A stretch of 64,000 nt of DNA, from assembly GCF_026151205.1 (NCBI RefSeq), contig NC_087084.1:16156227-16220226 (forward strand), written 5' to 3'. A program made the translations under genes and the position numbers. Below are positions 1 to 8,873 of this stretch, piece by piece. This DNA is from Bolinopsis microptera. Lineage: Eukaryota; Ctenophora; Tentaculata; Lobata; Bolinopsidae. Each line of letters begins with the position of its first letter. The first letter of the stretch is position 1. The notes below the pieces were generated by a model that was given only the letters and a program-made list of their open reading frames with translations, was not told the origin of the DNA and made no database searches.

Positions 1-286
1 GTGTAAACAGCATCGTGTTGTTTGACGGATGACAGAACTTTAGTTCGTCTGTAGTCCTGTCCTTGAGAATAAATCCAAACGCCACATTAACTTTGAACTT
101 CTCGTTGTATTTTGAAACAACTTCTTCAGCTTTTCTTAAGATGGCACTATTATCCATGGTGAGTATAGGAAAATGGTAAACATCTTTCAATCGACCCTGT
201 CTCACACTCGTTTTAATTGTGTTCCAACTCCTTTTGTAAATATCCTGATATTCTCCAGGAATTTGTGCAAGTGTGGAACGGTCCAT
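1..286 (-). CDS. Unknown 150-aa protein, left-arm copy (partial at window edge)
   Basis: This is the inverted left-arm copy of the gene at 3324-3776. Its ATG is at 284-286 on the minus strand and it reads off the left edge, so only about 95 codons are present. A TATA box lies about 55 bp upstream, at 342-349. The visible part covers the hydrophilic N-terminal half, including a conserved-looking stretch FKVNVAFGFILKDR. No domain is recognised. Position x in this arm matches position 3610-x in the right arm, so the copy is probably complete beyond the window. Confidence 0.6.
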   Translation of the reverse strand, partial: MDRSTLAQIPGEYQDIYKRSWNTIKTSVRQGRLKDVYHFPILTMDNSAILRKAEEVVSKYNEKFKVNVAFGFILKDRTTDELKFCHPSNNTMLFT

Positions 287-341
287 AACTAATAATATTG
301 ACAGCAGAAGATTAATTTTGAAAAGCAGTTCTCCCAAATGC

Positions 342-349
342 TTTTATAG
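342..349 (-). promoter_or_regulatory. TATA box of left-arm 150-aa gene
   Basis: CTTTTATA on the plus strand reads TATAAAAG on the minus strand, about 55 bp before the ATG at 286. It mirrors the TATA box at 3262-3269. It lies between the two genes of the arm, so each gene appears to have its own promoter. Confidence 0.5.
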
Positions 350-383
350 TCTTTGTTCCGGTGGTCAATTTTATTCATTAATT

Positions 384-1430
384 TCAGTCACTTTGATCCT
401 CAGATTGTGAAATGGAATTATTATCTAGCGTGCTTTCTAATTCTGACGAATCAATTTCACTAATATTAGAATCCGATGAGTACTGTTCTTCTTCCTTGTC
501 TGATGCCGTTTCAGATTCTGACTGATCAGTCATAGAGTTATTGTCATCAATATCCGATTTCTCTTCTTCATTTACAGATTTTATTTCCTGTTTCTCATAA
601 TCAGATGGTTCAAATAATTCATCAAGATCAGTTTTCATCCGGTCAAACATGTTCACGAGATGATTAAAATTTTCGTGTATCATTGCTTTTGCCGTTAACT
701 TCGAAGCATTAGATATTTCATTTAGCAGCTGGATTTCCTCCTCACTCAGTTTACTTAGATCTACCGTTTTCAGTATTAACTTGAGGACGTTACGGAGTTT
801 AGTAATATCTGCAGTCACTTCGCCTATATCATTTTCAACAAAGGAGTTCCTTATTTCAATCATACCATCGATAAGATCTTCGGCTGCCAGTTCGTTTAAA
901 TCAACATCAATCTCTTGTCCAACGTTTTTATAGACAATATTATCCATAGTATCTTGAATATCTCTAATATCATTTTTGTTTGATTCTACCGTAAGTTTGA
1001 GTATTCTGAGTTCATTTGATGGAAGAATGCTGTCCTCATATCTATCAAAGTGAGCATTATTACTCACACTGTCATTACTTTTCGTCTCCTCACTCATGTT
1101 CCGGACAAGTCTGTCTAATTCATCGACAGTCGATTGCAGGATATTTAGGTCTGCTTTCATTAGTACAATGTCCGTAACTTTATCCTGTAAATAATCATAT
1201 CCAGGACCATCTGTTGTGAATTCGTTGGCTGCTGGAAGCTTATTCTTAGTAGCGTAATCAGTACCATACTCGTAGTCGAGTTTCACGGAGTCATTGGGTG
1301 AACTGTGGACCTTATCTATATTTCTGCTATCTTTCTGTGCCCTGTGATACGAGTAGCGGTGGGTGCGAAGACTTTTAGAATTTTTGTACTGCCTTCCACA
1401 ACTATCACATGAATATGATTTACTACTCAT
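384..1430 (-). CDS. C2H2-finger protein with acidic tail, left-arm copy
   Basis: This is an intronless 348-aa reading frame starting at the ATG at 1428-1430. Residues 8-29 form one C2H2 zinc finger (Cys8, Cys11, His24, His29, spacing C-x2-C-x12-H-x4-H). The middle is predicted helical or coiled-coil with repeated Leu/Ile spacing. The last 60 residues are rich in Ser, Asp and Glu. It is the inverted twin of 2180-3226; I count four amino-acid differences, including Leu21 here against Arg21 there. A single finger with an acidic tail suggests a nucleic-acid-binding or regulatory protein, but the family is not recognised. Compact, TATA-driven, intronless genes in a palindrome fit a mobile or viral-type element better than a host gene. 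Confidence 0.7.
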   Translation of the reverse strand: MSSKSYSCDSCGRQYKNSKSLRTHRYSYHRAQKDSRNIDKVHSSPNDSVKLDYEYGTDYATKNKLPAANEFTTDGPGYDYLQDKVTDIVLMKADLNILQSTVDELDRLVRNMSEETKSNDSVSNNAHFDRYEDSILPSNELRILKLTVESNKNDIRDIQDTMDNIVYKNVGQEIDVDLNELAAEDLIDGMIEIRNSFVENDIGEVTADITKLRNVLKLILKTVDLSKLSEEEIQLLNEISNASKLTAKAMIHENFNHLVNMFDRMKTDLDELFEPSDYEKQEIKSVNEEEKSDIDDNNSMTDQSESETASDKEEEQYSSDSNISEIDSSELESTLDNNSISQSEDQSD

Positions 1431-1487
1431 TTTCAAGCTAGATGAAGAACTATTGAATTCATATTAACTGTTAAAACTTAAAAGCCC

Positions 1488-1495
1488 CTTATATA
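1488..1495 (-). promoter_or_regulatory. TATA box of left-arm C2H2 gene
   Basis: The minus-strand reading is TATATAAG, about 58 bp before the ATG at 1430. It mirrors 2122-2129 in the right arm and sits between the gene and the central tandem array. Confidence 0.55.
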
Positions 1496-1559
1496 CCTCC
1501 CAGATACTGAGATACCTCTCAGAAACCTCTAACGACAATGAAAGTATTACATTATCAAT

Positions 1560-2047
1560 GATGACGGGTATTAATGACGGCCGACGGGTATTATTATTAA
1601 TGACGGGTATTATTATTAGTGACGGTATTAATGACGGGTATTATTATTAATGACGGGTATTATTATTAATGACGGGTATTATTATTAATGACGGGTATTA
1701 TTATTAATGGCGGGTATTATTGTTAATAATGACGGGTATTATTATTAATGACGGGTATTATTATTAATGGCGGGTATTATTGTTAATAATGACGGGTTTT
1801 ATTATTAATGACGGGTATTATTATTAATGACGGGTATTATTATTATTAATGACGGGTATTATTATTAATGACGGGTATTATTATTCACTAATAATAATAC
1901 CCGTCATTAATAATAATACCCGTCATTAATAATAATAATACCCGTCATTAATAATAATACCCGTCATTAATAATAATACCCGTCATTAATACCGTCACTA
2001 ATAATAATACCCGTCATTAATAATAATACCCGTCATTAATACCCGTC
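1560..2047. repeat. Central inverted tandem array of a 19-20 bp unit
   Basis: About 15 degenerate copies of GACGGGTATTATTATTAAT run from about 1560 to 1885. The orientation then flips abruptly at about 1886 (ATTATTCACTAATAATAAT), and about eight copies run in the opposite sense to 2047. Because the left half is longer, the strand switch is not at the geometric centre of the palindrome (1805). Confidence 0.85.
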
Positions 2048-2121
2048 ATCATTGATAATGTAATACTTTCATTGTCGTTAGAGGTTTCTGAGAGGTATCT
2101 CAGACCTCAGTATCTGGGAGG

Positions 2122-2129
2122 TATATAAG
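2122..2129 (+). promoter_or_regulatory. TATA box of right-arm C2H2 gene
   Basis: TATATAAG lies about 58 bp before the ATG at 2180, immediately beside the central array. Confidence 0.55.
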
Positions 2130-2179
2130 GGGCTTTTAACAGTTAATATGAATTCAATAGTTCTTCATCTAGCTTGAAA

Positions 2180-3226
2180 ATGAGTAGTAAATCATATTCA
2201 TGTGATAGTTGTGGAAGGCAGTACAAAAATTCTAAAAGTCGTCGTACCCACCGCTACTCGTATCACAGGGCACAGAAAGATAGCAGAAATATAGATAAGG
2301 TCCACAGTTCACCCAATGACTCCGTGAAACTCGACTACGAGTATGGTACTGATTACGCTACTAAGAATAAGCTTCCAGCAGCCAACGAATTCACAACAGA
2401 TGGTCCTGGATATGATTATTTACAGGATAAAGTTACGGACATTGTACTAATGAAAGCAGACCTAAATATCCTGCAATCGACTGTCGATGAATTAGACAGA
2501 CTTGTCCGGAACATGAGTGAGGAGACGAAAAGTAATGACAGTGTGAGTAATAATGCTCACTTTGATAGATATGAGGACAGCATTCTTCCATCAAATGAAC
2601 TCAGAATACTCAAACTTACGGTAGAATCAAACAAAAATGATATTAGAGATATTCAAGATACTATGGATAATTTTGTCTATAAAAACGTTGGACAAAAGAT
2701 TGATGTTGATTTAAACGAACTGGCAGCCGATGATCTTATCGATGGTATGATTGAAATAAGGAACTCCTTTGTTGAAAATGATATAGGCGAAGTGACTGCA
2801 GATATTACTAAACTCCGTAACGTCCTCAAGTTAATACTGAAAACGGTAGATCTAAGTAAACTGAGTGAGGAGGAAATCCAGCTGCTAAATGAAATATCTA
2901 ATGCTTCGAAGTTAACGGCAAAAGCAATGATACACGAAAATTTTAATCATCTCGTGAACATGTTTGACCGGATGAAAACTGATCTTGATGAATTATTTGA
3001 ACCATCTGATTATGAGAAACAGGAAATAAAATCTGTAAATGAAGAAGAGAAATCGGATATTGATGACAATAACTCTATGACTGATCAGTCAGAATCTGAA
3101 ACGGCATCAGACAAGGAAGAAGAACAGTACTCATCGGATTCTAATATTAGTGAAATTGATTCGTCAGAATTAGAAAGCACGCTAGATAATAATTCCATTT
3201 CACAATCTGAGGATCAAAGTGACTGA
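2180..3226 (+). CDS. C2H2-finger protein with acidic tail, right-arm copy
   Basis: This is a 348-aa intronless frame. An upstream in-frame TTG at 2174 is not a credible start; the ATG at 2180 is. Cys8, Cys11, His24 and His29 form one C2H2 finger. A long helical region follows, then a strongly acidic Ser/Asp/Glu tail. Compared with the left-arm twin it carries Arg21 for Leu, Phe for Ile and Lys for Glu in the stretch DNFVYKNVGQK, and Asp for Glu just after. Both copies stay open, so the divergence has not broken either frame. The next gene's TATA box starts 36 bp after the stop, a compact spacing more typical of mobile or viral DNA than of the intron-rich host genes here. Function is unknown; the finger suggests nucleic-acid binding. 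Confidence 0.7.
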   Translation: MSSKSYSCDSCGRQYKNSKSRRTHRYSYHRAQKDSRNIDKVHSSPNDSVKLDYEYGTDYATKNKLPAANEFTTDGPGYDYLQDKVTDIVLMKADLNILQSTVDELDRLVRNMSEETKSNDSVSNNAHFDRYEDSILPSNELRILKLTVESNKNDIRDIQDTMDNFVYKNVGQKIDVDLNELAADDLIDGMIEIRNSFVENDIGEVTADITKLRNVLKLILKTVDLSKLSEEEIQLLNEISNASKLTAKAMIHENFNHLVNMFDRMKTDLDELFEPSDYEKQEIKSVNEEEKSDIDDNNSMTDQSESETASDKEEEQYSSDSNISEIDSSELESTLDNNSISQSEDQSD

Positions 3227-3261
3227 AATTAATGAATAAAATTGACCACCGGAACAAAGAC

Positions 3262-3269
3262 TATAAAAG
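3262..3269 (+). promoter_or_regulatory. TATA box of right-arm 150-aa gene
   Basis: TATAAAAG starts 36 bp after the stop of the C2H2 gene and about 55 bp before the ATG at 3324. Confidence 0.5.
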
Positions 3270-3323
3270 CATTTGGGAGAACTGCTTTTCAAAATTAATC
3301 TTCTGCTGTCAATATTATTAGTT

Positions 3324-3776
3324 ATGGACCGTTCCACACTTGCACAAATTCCTGGAGAATATCAGGATATTTACAAAAGGAGTTGGAACACAATTAAAAC
3401 GAGTGTGAGACAGGGTCGATTGAAAGATGTTTACCATTTTCCTATACTCACCATGGATAATAGTGCCATCTTAAGAAAAGCTGAAGAAGTTGTTTCAAAA
3501 TACAACGAGAAGTTCAAAGTTAATGTGGCGTTTGGATTTATTCTCAAGGACAGGACTACAGACGAACTAAAGTTCTTTCATCCGTCAAACAACACGATGC
3601 TGTTTACACTCCCTCGATTATTAGAAACTCCGTCTGATTATAGACAATTTGTTGAGGATATTGAGCAACAAGATGCCTTTGACTATGCTCGACTACACAG
3701 ACCATCAACAAAATGGACTGTGGAAAGAATTGTGTGCGTACGATTTGATATTTATAGATTTAAACTAAGACCCTAA
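3324..3776 (+). CDS. Unknown 150-aa protein, right-arm copy
   Basis: The frame opens upstream from a TTG at 3273, but the first ATG is at 3324, giving 150 residues. The sequence is soluble-looking, with no signal peptide from this start and no membrane segment. Notable blocks are IYKRSWNTIKTSVRQGR near the N-terminus, VAFGFILKDRTTDELKFFHPS in the middle and KWTVERIVCVRFDIY at the end. I do not recognise a named domain. It lies 97 bp downstream of the C2H2 gene on the same strand with its own TATA box, and the pair is duplicated in inverted orientation at the left edge. It is likely part of the same mobile or viral-type unit. Confidence 0.6.
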   Translation: MDRSTLAQIPGEYQDIYKRSWNTIKTSVRQGRLKDVYHFPILTMDNSAILRKAEEVVSKYNEKFKVNVAFGFILKDRTTDELKFFHPSNNTMLFTLPRLLETPSDYRQFVEDIEQQDAFDYARLHRPSTKWTVERIVCVRFDIYRFKLRP

Positions 3777-4183
3777 TTCAATTCTGTCAAAACGTATTTT
3801 TGGATGTGTATTGTGTAAATAATATTAATATTCAGCTAATGCTATTCGTAAAAACTTATTCATTTCCATTTATTTTTCTAACCAGTTACGAATAATTTGT
3901 TTTACTTTTAACAGCATCAATCAGTTTATATTGACAGCTGGTGTAAATTAATCACTAGAAACGATTAAATAAGTCACTCAAGTGCTTTATAGGATAAGGA
4001 TAGCGTGCTGCAGGTGGCACATTATTACCTCACTTTGGCCCACTTTAATCTGGTAAGATCGTTACACGATAATATCACAAAAGTACCGCGAGCAATGAAC
4101 ATGACGTAATAATCAAGTTACATCTAATATAGCTTCCACATGGAACATGATATCCACTAATTACAAGGACGCCGCCGGTAACA
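3777..4183. other. A+T-rich spacer, no gene seen
   Basis: I see no coding potential or clear repeat here. The outer boundary of the palindromic unit must lie at or after 3776, but no terminal motif was recognised. Confidence 0.5.
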
Positions 4184-4606
4184 TTACGTAATATGCTTAC
4201 TTTCATTATGTGTACCCCACTTTTTCCCAAAATGGCTATTGAAAAATGCATCATATACTACTAACGTCTGATGTACAAGAAAGTTGACGCTGCTCACGTC
4301 GGGTGATGTCTGAGACAATCTGTCGAAGTATCTCATGCATTGTGGTAGTACCGACAGGGCCCATGGTAACCTGCCCGTATCTCCGTAACAGAAGTTGTTG
4401 TTAGCTTTCTTGTGTAAGCCGAGCAACCACTTCAGCATTTTCAGGTGTGTTGTCTCAAGTGCGTCCTTTGTTGCAGCTCTAGCAAGGTTCTGTCTTGAAC
4501 CATCAGCGCAAGCCATGATCTCCTTTGCCATTTTTGTACACGGTAGCCATATCTGACAGGCATACGTAGCGACTGGTTTAACGAGGCTGTCTATAAGCTT
4601 GAGCAT
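4184..4606 (-). pseudogene. 3' fragment of a non-LTR retrotransposon ORF2
   Basis: About 140 codons resemble the region after the reverse transcriptase core in non-LTR ORF2 proteins. The block LKLIDSLVKPVATYACQIW corresponds to the usual 'LYxxLVxPxLxYxxxxW' segment. It is followed by THLKMLKWLLGLHKKANN and GDTGRLPW, as in other elements of this type. There is no endonuclease or catalytic YADD/FADD part. It is a 5'-truncated fossil. Confidence 0.65.
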
Positions 4607-4744
4607 GGTTTTTGTTGTTAACCCAGGAAAAGTTACCGGCTGGTGGTGGTACTAGAATTGGTTTAATTTAAACAGACGGCTTGACCTCGCGCGCGACAAC
4701 AAGCATGATTTGCACGCGTGTCGCATTCCAATGTTCAGGCAGCT

Positions 4745-4990
4745 ACCACGTGACACAATTCAGCCAACCAGAGTACAGGAATCCGCAAAGTTAAAGTTGA
4801 AAACTTTTGATCGGCCCGAAAGCGGACTTTTCTGGAGATTTTGAGATAACTCAACAATTACGTTGTCTTGAATTTTCCTCCTGGAGAGGTAACGTTACTT
4901 TTAAAAGAGGAACATGTTACAAAAAACCGGAAGTCTCCAACTCTTTTACTTTCAAAGTTAAGCCCCATCCGGTCAGGGTTCCTGGGCTGA
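4745..4990 (+). repeat. Dispersed copy of a fold-back repeat (related to 38981-39425)
   Basis: The segment around CAGGAATCCGC, AACTTTTGATCGGCCC and TTTTCCTCCTGG closely matches the right arm of the fold-back element at 39217-39425. The adjacent CACGTGACAC...CAGCCAA block matches that element's loop. This copy holds one arm plus loop only. A reading frame across it is incidental. Confidence 0.6.
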
Positions 4991-5322
4991 AGATATATCC
5001 GAATAGTACGACAAAAATGGTCGAATTTGGACGAATTTGGTCAAATTACGCGACTTTTACAGCTACTTTTGCTCCAAAAGCCGCGCACCATCAAATATGG
5101 CACCTAGGCGAATCTCACTGATTTTTCCAAAAAGGTATGATATGACAAATTTGGTATTGTGAAAATTCTCACAGTCTCTAGAAAACAGTGGTACAAAAAT
5201 TTTTTAAATCCGAGCAAGTTTGTTTTTATCGTGCACCCCCTAGTTTAACGGGTGATACTCGTAAAATATTTGTTCCATATATATTAGGACCGTCGACGAG
5301 TCCAACTCGGCGCGCATCCTGG

Positions 5323-5434
5323 TTGTCATACGTTGTATGACCCGCCGCGCACGAAGTGCGCGGCTCCCCCTGTATCGTCGAAGACGCGACGATATAGTGA
5401 AGCGACTGTGGGGGTCACCACGTAATACAACGTC
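5323..5434. repeat. Structured 110-bp repeat, copy A
   Basis: It starts near TCATACGTTGTAT and ends near CACGTAATACAACGT. It contains the hairpin GCCGCGCAC-GAA-GTGCGCGGC, then CCCCCTGT, a second hairpin TATCGTCG-AAGACG-CGACGATA, and GGGGGTCA pairing back to CCCCC. Related copies are at 33026-33126 (opposite orientation) and 38659-38760. Sequence differs between copies while the paired blocks are largely kept. Confidence 0.6.
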
Positions 5435-6406
5435 CTGGTAGGTTGTAAATCTACAAATTTTTAGTATATACGATCGACATCCAAAATTATTAATTTCCAA
5501 CTTTCTGCACAATGTACTGGATTTTTTTGGGGAAAAACGAAAAGACAAAAAAGCGATATATTTAAATAAAATCAACGAGTTAATGTTAAGAACAAAAAAG
5601 GTAAAATTAATTCACTGGTTTCCTAAGTCAGCTTTAAAGTCGGAAAATCAAAGTATGTAGGCCGGTCGATACCAAACCGATTAAATTTATTGAGCGATGA
5701 TAGCTAAATAGTTGCATCGGTTCCTGGGATGCAGAGTCCTCCTGATTCCTCAGTCTTTGAGTGTGGTTGTTGTTCCTGTTCAGTTCTGTTCATGTTTCCT
5801 CGTGTTCTCAAATTATTTGTTATTATAGTTCTTACAGTTAAAATTCTTGGCTGCCATGTTTTGCTGTCTTGGACTTCAAGATGGCAAATCTGAATGACAA
5901 ATTGCTATACCACCTTCCAGATTAATAATTATTGTCCATTTACCACCAGCCACTCATTACTTCTATCACCCGAAATCACTAACTTTTATTATTCTTTTGC
6001 TGTTCCACTTCGTTCGAACTCGGAATTAAATTTAATTTAAATTGGATTGTAAAATGACGACATTAATATCAAGACTCCTAGTCAGAATTACATTCCACCG
6101 CGTCCAAATTATCGCAGATAATTAAAGCATAGGTAAATTAAAACTTAACTTGAACCGTAAATTTTTCAAAGTCTGATGAGTCATGTGCCTTGAACTTAAG
6201 AAAGGTGCGATCGATTACAACGACTGGCAGTTTAATGAGAATAACAAATATATTCATTACAGTTCAGCTGTGGCTCATGGGACAACTAAACTGAGGCAGG
6301 TGTTTTAATAATCTCATTATCTCCTCAGTCCTCGGGCGGCAGTCTGAGAATTTACAAATTATTTTGCGGCTCTGCTTCATTTTGGCGTCTTGAATTGGGT
6401 TGTAAA
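5435..6406. other. Intergenic DNA upstream of the GPCR, no gene seen
   Basis: A+T-rich sequence without a supportable reading frame. It presumably contains the GPCR promoter, but no clear TATA element can be assigned. Confidence 0.5.
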
Positions 6407-7492
6407 ATGGAAGATATTATTTTTTCGGATCTCTCTTACTACATAAGATCAAGTACTCTAGGAACAGCCACAGTAGTTGGAATACTTTCTAATGCAGCAT
6501 CTTTATCTTTCTTTGTCAGGTTAGTGTCCAAAAACCTCAGCACTAGGTAACGATCAAGTAACTTGTGACTAAGTTAGTAAGTTTGTTGACAAATATATTA
6601 CTATAAATTGTTCATATCAACAGTTCATGCACAATGCACCTTCACCATAATGACCTCTCCAAACAGGCACCAAAGAAGCAGTCTTGGAGACGCACAGCTG
6701 ATTGCATTAAACATCACTGATCTGCTGATTTGCTGTTTCTCCTTGGCTAATATATTCTGCTTCAACGAACATGCCAGGGAGAATAACACCGCTTTCACCC
6801 GAAACTGGCAGATTTATGGTGGTCTTCCTTTGTTTTGTTTAGCTTTATTGTCATGTTTCATAACAGTTATGTTAAGTGCCACACGGACATTGGCTTTAGC
6901 CAAGCCACTCTACAGCATCAACAGCAAGTGTGTTTATTTGGCTTTTGGCATTTGCATATTTATCATTCTTATCCTATTTGGCACTAAATTATGCACCCTT
7001 TTCTTAATCTCGAATGTAAGTTCCTCCCAGCTGATTTTAAAAATAATCGGGATGGTTGAAATATTCACAGTAACCATATTGACGGTAGTCGTTGGCATAT
7101 TTACTGTAATATCAGTGAGGGCTCTAAGAAATTCGAATAAATTCATCACAGCTCAAATTTTGAGTCAAAAGATAAAATATGAGAACAGCAGAAAAGCCGC
7201 GATAATGATCCTAACACTGTCGACAGTATTTGTGATATGTAACGGGGCGTGGAGTGTCATGTGGGGTGTCGCGTATTTTGTAACACTAACTGCAACTGGT
7301 TCTACTGGTCAAGATGAATACATTGATGACCCTAATTTTTCATTCGCCATGCTGTTAAATATAGTTATGATTACATTGAATTCCAGTTGTAATCCTATTG
7401 TGTACATATTGAGAAACTCTGCATTGAATGAGTATATAAAGACACATTTCAGGAGATTAGGTAGATTTATTTTGACAATATTCAAACGATAG
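6407..7492 (+). CDS. Class A (rhodopsin-like) G protein-coupled receptor, two exons
   Basis: Exon 1 is 6407-6519 and exon 2 is 6667-7492, with a 147-bp GT-AG intron in phase 2, giving 312 aa. Exon 1 supplies TM1 with the helix-1 Asn (GILSNAASLSFF). TM2 follows at about residues 49-70 and TM3 at 91-112. The last helix carries NPIVY at 280-284, the class A NPxxY signature, followed by a short basic tail (helix 8). Deviations: the DRY position reads TRT (110-112), the TM6 CWxP motif is replaced by FVICNGAW, and no clear TM3 disulfide Cys is seen. Ligand is unknown. It looks like a lineage-specific receptor in the plasma membrane. An A-rich AATAAA-like stretch near 7665 could be its poly(A) signal. 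Confidence 0.8.
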
Positions 7493-7714
7493 GCAGACTA
7501 GCGAGACAAAACAGGTCGTTTCACTTACTACTAATCATATTCAATTAAGTGTTAAAAGAAATGTTTAATATTGAATTGTATGATATTGAGAGAGACTAAA
7601 TCTTTAAACATGTGTGAATTATGACTGACATAAAATTATAATTGTTTATCTTTTAAAAGAAGAAAAAAAATAAAAATATTTTTATGAAAGTTTAAGATTG
7701 ATACTATAAGGCCT

Positions 7715-8075
7715 AAGGGTCGTTCACATATTAAGTAATCAATATTTTGGCAATTTTTACCCCCCCCCCCCCCCTCCGTAATCAACCGTAATCAAGACTG
7801 AACCCCCCCCCCCCCCCCCATATTACGTAATTAAGGTATGACACCCCCCCCCCCCCCCCCCCCCCGTAATCAAGACCCAACCCCCCTCCTCTATTACGTA
7901 ATCAAGATTAGACACCCCCCCCCCCCCCCCCCCCCCCCCCATTTTTGAGCCGCAAAGCACTTACTAAACGAAAATTGGTTTTAAAAACGAAAATTTTGAT
8001 TACATAATTAACGAAAATTGCCAATTGGTATTTCGAAAATCGGTAAAAAATTAAAATTTTGATTACGTAATCAAC
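7715..8075. mobile_element. MITE-like element with oligo-C tandem blocks
   Basis: It begins GGGTCGTTCACATA and ends near TTACGTAATCAACGACC, an imperfect inverted repeat. The inside holds about four blocks made of TTACGTAATCAAG-like sequence followed by runs of 13-30 C. A second element of the same type lies at 8283-8459. No transposase is present. The exact C counts may be unreliable in any assembly. Confidence 0.45.
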
Positions 8076-8137
8076 GACCAAATTGATTTCTGTGCAATTC
8101 TAAAAAGAATTACGTGAGTTATTAAAGGGTTGCGTGT

Positions 8138-8163
8138 GGGTAGTTACTTTTGGACCACCCTGT
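8138..8163. repeat. Mariner-type TIR remnant
   Basis: TACTTTTGGACCACCCTGTA resembles the inverted end of the MITE family seen whole at 31664-32430, whose TIR starts CAGGGTGGGCCAAAAGT. Only one end is recognisable. Confidence 0.4.
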
Positions 8164-8282
8164 ATATAATATATCTTCTATTTCCATCACTTCAACCGTG
8201 TTTTGAGCTGAGCTCCATTCACAATTCACATCACTAGTCGGATACTGGACAAAATGGCAAAATACTTGCAATTATACTGTAA

Positions 8283-8459
8283 GGGGGCGTTCACATAAAT
8301 TACGTAATCACTTTTTGGCCAATTTTTTCACCCCCTCCCCCTCCATAATCAATTTTACACATAGTTATTGTGTATTTTGTCAAAATTACACTAGCGTAAT
8401 CATTTGGAAACCCCCGTCCCCCTCCCGACTCCCCCGGCTGATTACGTAATATGTAAACT
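8283..8459. mobile_element. Short MITE with TTACGTAATCA termini
   Basis: It starts GGGGGCGTTCACATA followed by TTACGTAATCA, and ends TGATTACGTAAT then ATGTAAACTT, giving imperfect terminal inverted repeats about 175 bp apart. The interior is C-rich. Same family as 7715-8075. Confidence 0.5.
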
Positions 8460-8873
8460 TAAGTACATGGACAAATGTCCCCAACCAGTACCAGATGAAA
8501 TAAAACTAGTTGTGATAATTTTCTGACAGCTGCTATGAGCAACAAATAGTAGAACTACTAACAAGAACTTATCTGTACATCTATAAACATTAAATAGCAA
8601 ATTTTTATTTCGACGTAAAAACAATAACTTACACGTAGTTGAACCTTTTATGAACATTTTGCACTGAAAGTACGTTGTCGGAAGATTGTTCTCAAAAGAG
8701 TCCGCCATTCCAATTCCAATTCAAACTTGACCAATTTCTGATGTATAACCTCAACCCTCAAACAAAGTTATCACTCTTAAACCTAAAGATTTTCTATCTT
8801 ATTCAACACCTTCTTGGACAACTATTCCCGGTTTAATCACAACACTCTGCGACTTATATTCAAGATAAAGTTT

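Larger units (their letters stand above)
1..3609. repeat. Large palindrome: two arms of about 1.56 kb in head-to-head orientation
   Basis: The sequence from 1 to about 1565 is the reverse complement of about 2045-3609, with constant coordinate sum 3610. The left edge of the window truncates it, and the right arm continues at least to the end of the 150-aa gene at 3776. The arms are not identical: there is a 7-nt indel near 1502/2104 and several substitutions, some changing amino acids. The arms are joined by an inverted tandem array (1560-2047). The structure could be the inverted termini of a linear mobile element, or a fold-back assembly error. Confidence 0.8.

Noticed and set aside
1-3609. 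Palindrome as a pure assembly or sequencing fold-back artifact
   Set aside because: Not fully excluded. The arms differ by an indel and several substitutions and the array is asymmetrical, which argues for a real structure, but a noisy-read artifact could also create differences. Long-read spanning would decide.
4807-5121. 104-codon ORF on the plus strand
   Set aside because: It runs through the dispersed fold-back repeat copy and has no recognisable domain.
5323-5434. Hammerhead ribozyme in the structured repeat
   Set aside because: The required CTGATGA and GAAA core with the GTC cleavage triplet could not be placed on either strand. A different ribozyme or plain hairpins remain possible.
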